Below are positions 4,544 through 8,410 of a stretch of DNA of 8,410 nucleotides, one piece after another. The notes below the pieces were generated by a model. It was given only the letters and a program-made list of their open reading frames with translations. It was not told the DNA's origin and did not search any database. Position 1 is the first letter of the stretch. Each line of letters begins with the position of its first letter. The DNA is taken from positions 1-8,410 of the forward strand of contig ONFK01000059.1 in NCBI GenBank assembly GCA_900317065.1, read 5' to 3'. This DNA comes from an uncultured Bacteroidales bacterium. GTDB lineage: Bacteria; Bacteroidota; Bacteroidia; Bacteroidales; UBA932. The position numbers were made by a program, and so were the translations under genes.

Positions 4544-6783
4544 TGAACCTACTTGCCGCAATCCTCTGCTTCGGCATCATCGCCGGGCGGAACGCCACGA
4601 CCGACGGCTATGTTTATCTCGGCCACAACGAAGACCAGTGGGGCGAACAGATGCTCAACATCTACAACGTCCCCGCGAACGAGGACCGCAACGCCTGCCT
4701 CTGGTTCGAATTTCCCGGGCAGAAGTCGGGCGACAGTTTCATAAATGAATACGGGGTCTGCATCAGTTCCGACCAGTGCCTCTCGCGCGAAGACAGCGCG
4801 GAAGGCAGCCTGGTGTACGAAATCCGCACCACCGCTATTCAGAAGGCCCGCAGCGCGCGGGAGGCGGTACACATAATAGGCAGACTGGTAGAGACTTACG
4901 GCTACGCCGACTCGGGGCGTTCGTATCTGGTGGCCGACCGGAACGAGGGATGGATAGTGGCGGTGGTGAAGGGCCGGCGCTGGGTGGCGCAGCGCGTGCC
5001 GGACGACCATATCGCCACCATCCCGAACTACTACACCATAGGGAAGATTAATCTGAAAGACAGCCTCAACTTCCTGGGCAGCAAGGACATAATCAAGTAT
5101 GCCCGCAAGCGCGGATGGTACAGGCCGCTGAAGGACGGAGCTTTCAACTTCCGCCTGGCCTATTCGGCCCCCTCAACCCTCAAGGACCTGCATAACCTCA
5201 GGCGTCACAGGATAGCGCAGGAGTTCTTTTTCGGCAACGCCATCCTGGGCGACAATACCGCCTTCTCGCGCAGGCCGGTCAGGAAATTCCATCGCAGGGA
5301 TCTCTCGAAACTGCTGACGGTGGAGCCCATCTGCAACGAGCACACCGCCCTGACCACCATCTTCACCCTCAACCCCGCCTATCCGCCCGCAAAGGGATCG
5401 GTGATTTGGGTAGGGCTCCCCGGTCAGGACGCAGCCAACCAGAGCCAGTGGACGATTTTCACGAAATCTCCCGAGGTCTGCCACCGCTATGCCACCGCCG
5501 ACGAAGCGATGGCCAGGCACTTCAGCGACACGGGGAACTACCGGCAGCGCTGGCCGGGCCATTTCTACTGGCACTATCTCGACCCGTCGCTGAACCGCAA
5601 CCTGATCCCGCACGATTTCGAAGTGTTCATCCCCCGGCAGGGACGCACCGACAAGGATCGCGATCCGCGCAGGATTGGAGACTCCTTCAACGATCATTTC
5701 CATGTGCTGGAAGACAGTTCGAAGGGGATGCTCTACGCTTTCTGGACGCAAGGGACCTACGAGGCTGCGGACGACGAGCATGTGGTGTTCTCGAAGAGTG
5801 CGGACGGAGGGAAAAGCTGGACGGAGCCGGTGGTGATAGCCGGATCGGAGACTCTTGCGGATCCGAAGCCCGTCGCAGCATGGCAGCAGCCGATGCTGAG
5901 CCGCAGCGGCAGGCTCTACTGCCTGTGGAACCAGGAAACGACAGTCAAGAAGCATCTCTGCGGAATCATGATGGGCCGCTATTCCGACGACGGCGGGACC
6001 ACCTGGTCGGACCCCGAAATCGTTCCCTTCCCCAAAAGATTCTCCGCCGACCCGGCGGATCCGAACCTGCCTCCCAGGTGGTGCATGTGGCAGAGGCCGC
6101 TGCGCCTCGGGCAGGACGGACGCTATCTCGCGGGATGTTCCCGCTACGACTCTGCCGGCGTCGCGAGGGTGGAAATCTGGCAGTACGACAACATCGATGA
6201 AGACCCCGAGGTGCGCGATATAAGGATCTCATTCTTCAATACGGAAGAGCAGGCCTTCGATTCGGGCAAGGTGAAGAACGACCACGAGTACATGTCGCGC
6301 GAAGGCTTCCACACCGAAGAGGCCTGCATCGTAAAGCTTCCGGACGGACGACTTTTCGCGGTGATGCGCACTTCCATCGGGCATCCTATCTGGTCGGTGA
6401 GCAGCGACAGCGGCCGCAGCTGGGCCCGCCCGGAGATACTTCGCACGAGCGACGACGGACCGGCGATACTGCAGCCATGCTCCCCCTGCCCGATTTACGA
6501 TTATGCAGGGCCCGAGGCCGGCAGCGGCAGATACTTCATAATGGTGCACGACACCTTCGACTTCAACGGCATAACCTCGTATCAGAACAGGGGTCCGCTC
6601 TACAAACGGGACGGGCGTTTCGTGCCGGGAGCCCGTCAGCCGGTATGGTTCGGGGAGCCGGCGCTGTTCTCTCCGAGAGATACGGGAAACTCCTTCTACA
6701 CCAGCTACACTGCGCTGAATGGAGAAGGAGTCCTGTGGTTCGGGGACCAGAAGTACTATCTGTTCGGAAAGAGGATGAACTAG
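4543..6783 (+). CDS. Fusion of C69-family dipeptidase and sialidase-like BNR beta-propeller
   Basis: Residues about 9-350 look like peptidase family C69 (PF03577), Ntn-hydrolase dipeptidases. Cys9 is the likely nucleophile, followed by AGRNATTDGYVYLGHNED (14-31). Further family-like stretches are NEYGVCISSD (68-77), KARSAREAVHIIGRLVETYG (101-120), YLVADRNEGWIVAVVKGRRW (128-147) and FNFRLAYS (201-208). Residues about 378-746 form a sialidase-like propeller with three Asp boxes: SADGGKSW (419-426), SDDGGTTW (481-488) and SSDSGRSW (620-627). It also has EEACIVKLPDGRLFAVMRT (592-610), a sialidase-like Glu/Arg stretch. I do not see the canonical FRIP arginine motif, so sialidase activity is uncertain. 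Only eight residues precede Cys9, and an in-frame TGA lies 4-6 bases upstream, so there is no room for a normal signal peptide. ATG 4543 overlaps the previous stop (TAATG). Confidence 0.82.
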   Translation: MNLLAAILCFGIIAGRNATTDGYVYLGHNEDQWGEQMLNIYNVPANEDRNACLWFEFPGQKSGDSFINEYGVCISSDQCLSREDSAEGSLVYEIRTTAIQKARSAREAVHIIGRLVETYGYADSGRSYLVADRNEGWIVAVVKGRRWVAQRVPDDHIATIPNYYTIGKINLKDSLNFLGSKDIIKYARKRGWYRPLKDGAFNFRLAYSAPSTLKDLHNLRRHRIAQEFFFGNAILGDNTAFSRRPVRKFHRRDLSKLLTVEPICNEHTALTTIFTLNPAYPPAKGSVIWVGLPGQDAANQSQWTIFTKSPEVCHRYATADEAMARHFSDTGNYRQRWPGHFYWHYLDPSLNRNLIPHDFEVFIPRQGRTDKDRDPRRIGDSFNDHFHVLEDSSKGMLYAFWTQGTYEAADDEHVVFSKSADGGKSWTEPVVIAGSETLADPKPVAAWQQPMLSRSGRLYCLWNQETTVKKHLCGIMMGRYSDDGGTTWSDPEIVPFPKRFSADPADPNLPPRWCMWQRPLRLGQDGRYLAGCSRYDSAGVARVEIWQYDNIDEDPEVRDIRISFFNTEEQAFDSGKVKNDHEYMSREGFHTEEACIVKLPDGRLFAVMRTSIGHPIWSVSSDSGRSWARPEILRTSDDGPAILQPCSPCPIYDYAGPEAGSGRYFIMVHDTFDFNGITSYQNRGPLYKRDGRFVPGARQPVWFGEPALFSPRDTGNSFYTSYTALNGEGVLWFGDQKYYLFGKRMN
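6780..6783. other. Interlocked convergent stop codons (CTAG)
   Basis: The palindrome CTAG gives TAG to the plus-strand fusion gene (6781-6783) and TAG to the minus-strand lipoprotein gene (6780-6782). The two genes overlap by 4 bp and no terminator fits between them, so transcripts probably run into each other's 3' ends. Confidence 0.9.
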
Positions 6784-8132
6784 TAGTATTCTATCTCGCG
6801 TTTTATGGTATCAGTGAAATGCTGGCCGTGCTGGAAGGCGGGCTCGGTGGTCTCGTTGCGCTGTATCCAGTTGCCGTACGAGTCGTAGAAATACTTGCCG
6901 AAATAGTCGTTGTAAACCTGGTCGGCGGAGAAATAGGCACGCTCGAAGCGGGTTTTGTCGCCGTTGGAGTTGTAGCTGTAGTTCGCCCAGAAGCAGGCGA
7001 CCAGTCCCTGTGCCTTGGGCTCTTTCATTGTGGCGGCAAGCAGCACGCGGGGATGCCCCAGGAAGGTCCAGGTCTTGGCGCCGTCCTCGACACTAAGCGT
7101 GGCGGGCAGGCCCTTATCATCATAGGTAACGGCAACTTTGCTATCCGGGCAGGAAACAGGGAGTCCGTTCTCATAGACAATATGATAGACGGACACATTG
7201 GGATTGCTGCCGTCACGTTCACGGTTGTATGTCTCGGTCATCGTCAGGCTGCCGTCGGACTGGAACTCGAACGCAATGTCGCTGCGTTCATAATAGCCTG
7301 GAGAATCGTCAACATAATGGATGGCGGACAGGTCTTTCCATACAGACATAGGGAAGTCTTTGCCGTTGATCCATCCGTCCTCATATTCAATCCAGTTGAA
7401 TGCATTCGTAGCCACGAGTTTGCCGGGATTGTTGTACTCGTAGGTGAACACTCTGCCGCCCTGGACCTCGGAGCCGTAACTCTGCTCGGACTTGATGCGG
7501 CGGCCCTGGGCATCGTAAGTGTGCACCCATCGGACCTCCACGGAGTTATTGGAAGTGTCGTGATATTCTTCCTTCACAAGATGGCCTGCCTCATCGTAGA
7601 AGTATTTGTGGTATGTAGTGTAAGTAACCTCGCACCAGCTCTTTACAGGGCCGCGGAAGCCTGCTTTCTCCCTGTCGGTGCGTTCGATATAAGACTTGCT
7701 GAACCAAGGCTCGTCCGGCAAGGCGCCGGCATAGAGGCTCTGGGAGACTTTCAGAGTCTGCTCCTTCTTGCCGGATTTGATCACGATGTCCGCCTTGCGC
7801 TCGTTTGTGGTGGGGTTGTCGGCCACTATGATGCTCACTTCTCCCAAGCCTGTGCCGGATGCGGGCTCGACCTTGCACCAGTCGGCTGAGGTAGAGATGG
7901 TCCAGTCAGCATCTTTTTCATCGAGGGTGGCACTGAAACTTATCAGAGCGGTGTCCTTGTCGGCCGCCAGCTCGTAGAGCGGCAGCGCTTCTACAACGCG
8001 GATGACGGTCTTGTCTTTTCCGCCATTCCCACCGTTGCCCCCGTTGTCGGGATCATCCGGGTTCGTTTCGCCGCAGGACACGAAAAGAAGCGCGGGAATC
8101 ATTGCCAGAAGGATTCTCTTAAAGGTTTTCAT
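6780..8132 (-). CDS. BACON-domain lipoprotein with YD/RHS-like repeats
   Basis: This 450-residue surface or periplasmic lipoprotein has the signal MKTFKRILLAMIPALLFVSC with Cys20, then an Asp/Asn/Gly linker (21-40, DPDNGGNGGNGG). Residues about 52-132 form a BACON domain: DWTISTSADWCKVEPASG (76-93), then a run of strands with N-x-x-x-x-ERKADIVIKSG, ending LKVSQS. BACON domains are all-beta modules thought to bind carbohydrate or mucin or to act as spacers. The rest carries irregular YD-type repeats: YDEAGHLVKEEY (179-190), YDAQGRRIKSE (206-216), YDDKGLPATLSV (337-348), YSYNSNGDKTRFE (385-397) and YDSYGNWIQRNE (416-427). This suggests an elongated beta structure. The ATG at 8130-8132 is preferred over one at 8162, because the latter overlaps the -7 promoter box and would put ten residues ahead of a standard lipoprotein signal. 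No enzymatic motif is visible; binding or structural roles are likely. Confidence 0.85.
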   Translation of the reverse strand: MKTFKRILLAMIPALLFVSCGETNPDDPDNGGNGGNGGKDKTVIRVVEALPLYELAADKDTALISFSATLDEKDADWTISTSADWCKVEPASGTGLGEVSIIVADNPTTNERKADIVIKSGKKEQTLKVSQSLYAGALPDEPWFSKSYIERTDREKAGFRGPVKSWCEVTYTTYHKYFYDEAGHLVKEEYHDTSNNSVEVRWVHTYDAQGRRIKSEQSYGSEVQGGRVFTYEYNNPGKLVATNAFNWIEYEDGWINGKDFPMSVWKDLSAIHYVDDSPGYYERSDIAFEFQSDGSLTMTETYNRERDGSNPNVSVYHIVYENGLPVSCPDSKVAVTYDDKGLPATLSVEDGAKTWTFLGHPRVLLAATMKEPKAQGLVACFWANYSYNSNGDKTRFERAYFSADQVYNDYFGKYFYDSYGNWIQRNETTEPAFQHGQHFTDTIKREIEYY

Positions 8133-8159
8133 ATTGATTATCAGTTTATTGTTGTGCCA

Positions 8160-8190
8160 CAAATATATTTTATTTTATGACAATGTCATA
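8160..8190 (-). promoter_or_regulatory. Promoter and palindromic candidate operator of the BACON lipoprotein gene
   Basis: On the minus strand TATATTTG (8160-8167) matches the -7 consensus; a convincing -33 TTTG is missing. Directly upstream lies a perfect 15-bp palindrome, TATGACAATGTCATA (8176-8190), with 7-bp arms around a central A. It sits between the -7 and -33 positions, where a repressor or activator dimer could act. The leader before the ATG at 8132 would be about 20 nt. Confidence 0.45.
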
Positions 8191-8240
8191 TTTTATTTCA
8201 TACAATCCGCTTTGCATTTCGTATAATTTGGATTGACAGG

Positions 8241-8307
8241 TGCTCCCGGTCCTACAGAAAATGACCGACCGGGAGCAAAAAAGGCCGAAAATGCTCCCGG
8301 TCCTACA
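8241..8307 (+). repeat. Diverged 51-bp-period structured repeat, interrupted after ~1.3 units
   Basis: TGCTCCCGGTCCTACA occurs at 8241-8256 and 8292-8307, exactly 51 bp apart. The first unit forms a perfect 11-bp stem, TGCTCCCGGTC (8241-8251) with GACCGGGAGCA (8267-8277), around a 15-nt loop. The right arm and linker (CGGGAGCAAA, then CGAAAA at 8285-8290) align with CGGGAACAAA...CGAAAA in the arrays at 57 and 1739. It is therefore a second sequence version of the same family. The second unit is cut by an IS end near 8312. The A-run follows the stem on the plus strand and the other side has no T-run, so it is not a canonical terminator in either direction. Confidence 0.75.
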
Positions 8308-8311
8308 ATTT

Positions 8312-8410
8312 TGAAGTGCGCCCCTTTTGTTGGACGGATTTAACAATAAGACTTATAGTTATGGGTCCGGTATTGAACCGGGCTCATTCCGTTCAACTTT
8401 TTCTTGATCC
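8312..8410 (-). mobile_element. End of an IS3-family (IS150-group-like) insertion sequence, partial
   Basis: The terminal sequence from 8312 starts TGAAGTGCGCCCC and continues with TTTTGTTGGACG (8325-8336). This closely resembles the IS150 terminal inverted repeat as I remember it (TGTACTGCACCCA then TTTTGTTGGACG). The transposase stop codon follows 3 bp inside, as is typical for this group. Only the transposase-3' end lies in the window; the other end, the frameshift region and the target duplication are outside. Confidence 0.75.
8340..8410 (-). CDS. C-terminus of IS3-family transposase (OrfB), partial
   Basis: Reading the minus strand from the window edge gives 22 residues that end in TAA at 8340-8342: IKKKLNGMSPVQYRTH and then NYKSYC. 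The stretch LNGMSPVQYRTH is the well-known C-terminal end of IS3-family DDE transposases of the IS150 group (usually L-x-GMSPVQYRT). In these elements OrfB supplies the integrase-like DDE core, usually by -1 frameshifting from OrfA. The DDE residues lie outside the window, so completeness cannot be judged. The gene ends just inside the terminal inverted repeat, as expected. Confidence 0.85.
   Translation of the reverse strand, partial: IKKKLNGMSPVQYRTHNYKSYC

Noticed and set aside
4543..6783. Two separate genes (peptidase and sialidase) instead of a fusion
   Set aside because: The frame is continuous for 746 codons with no internal stop. No overlap or restart context is evident around residues 350-380.
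6477..7889. Long plus-strand open frame across the convergent gene boundary
   Set aside because: It is the antisense shadow of the BACON lipoprotein gene and the 3' part of the fusion gene, both of which have clear domains and codon structure.
8241..8277. Rho-independent terminator for either neighbouring gene
   Set aside because: The stem is strong, but the homopolymer after it on the plus strand is A, and the sequence after it on the minus strand is CCTGTCAA, so there is no T-tract in either direction.

Overview
The window looks like Bacteroidales DNA, probably an Alistipes/Rikenellaceae-like gut lineage. The evidence is promoters of the Bacteroidetes type (-7 box close to TAnnTTTG, little Shine-Dalgarno), fairly GC-rich genes with AT-rich spacers, many exported lipoproteins, a BACON-domain protein, and a RelB/DinJ module of a kind common in Bacteroides. 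The lineage call is inference from style, not from a marker gene.

Layout. 1-314 is non-coding and holds a two-unit array of ~51-bp repeats (57-166) and a good promoter. 315-1184 is a two-gene operon: a six-helix membrane protein and a small winged-helix regulator. 1186-1626 (minus strand) is a toxin-antitoxin remnant. The RelB/DinJ antitoxin is intact with its own promoter and a candidate operator, but the gene that overlaps its stop is reduced to a PIN-toxin-like start fused out of frame to another C-terminus. 1627-2204 is non-coding: a perfect 11-bp-stem hairpin, a three-unit copy of the same 51-bp array (1739-1900), and ~240 bp of GC-rich DNA. 2205-6783 is a tight four-gene operon: a DUF2007 protein, an exported dipeptide (L-Ala-D/L-Glu type) epimerase, an NAGPA-type phosphodiester glycosidase lipoprotein, and a 746-residue fusion of a C69 dipeptidase to a sialidase-like beta-propeller. 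6780-8132 (minus) encodes a BACON/YD-repeat-like lipoprotein whose stop interlocks with the operon's last stop. 8241-8307 is a diverged 51-bp-period repeat, interrupted near 8312 by the end of an IS3-family (IS150-like) element whose transposase C-terminus runs off the window.

How the genes may work together. Three of the four operon genes encode enzymes whose families act on peptide or sugar-phosphate parts of cell-wall and glycoconjugate material, and at least two carry lipoprotein signals. I infer an envelope-located system that trims and epimerises muropeptide- or glycopeptide-like compounds; the substrate is unknown.

The most unusual signals are the dipeptidase-propeller fusion, and a family of structured 51-bp repeats present in two sequence versions that keep the same stem geometry through a compensatory base change.
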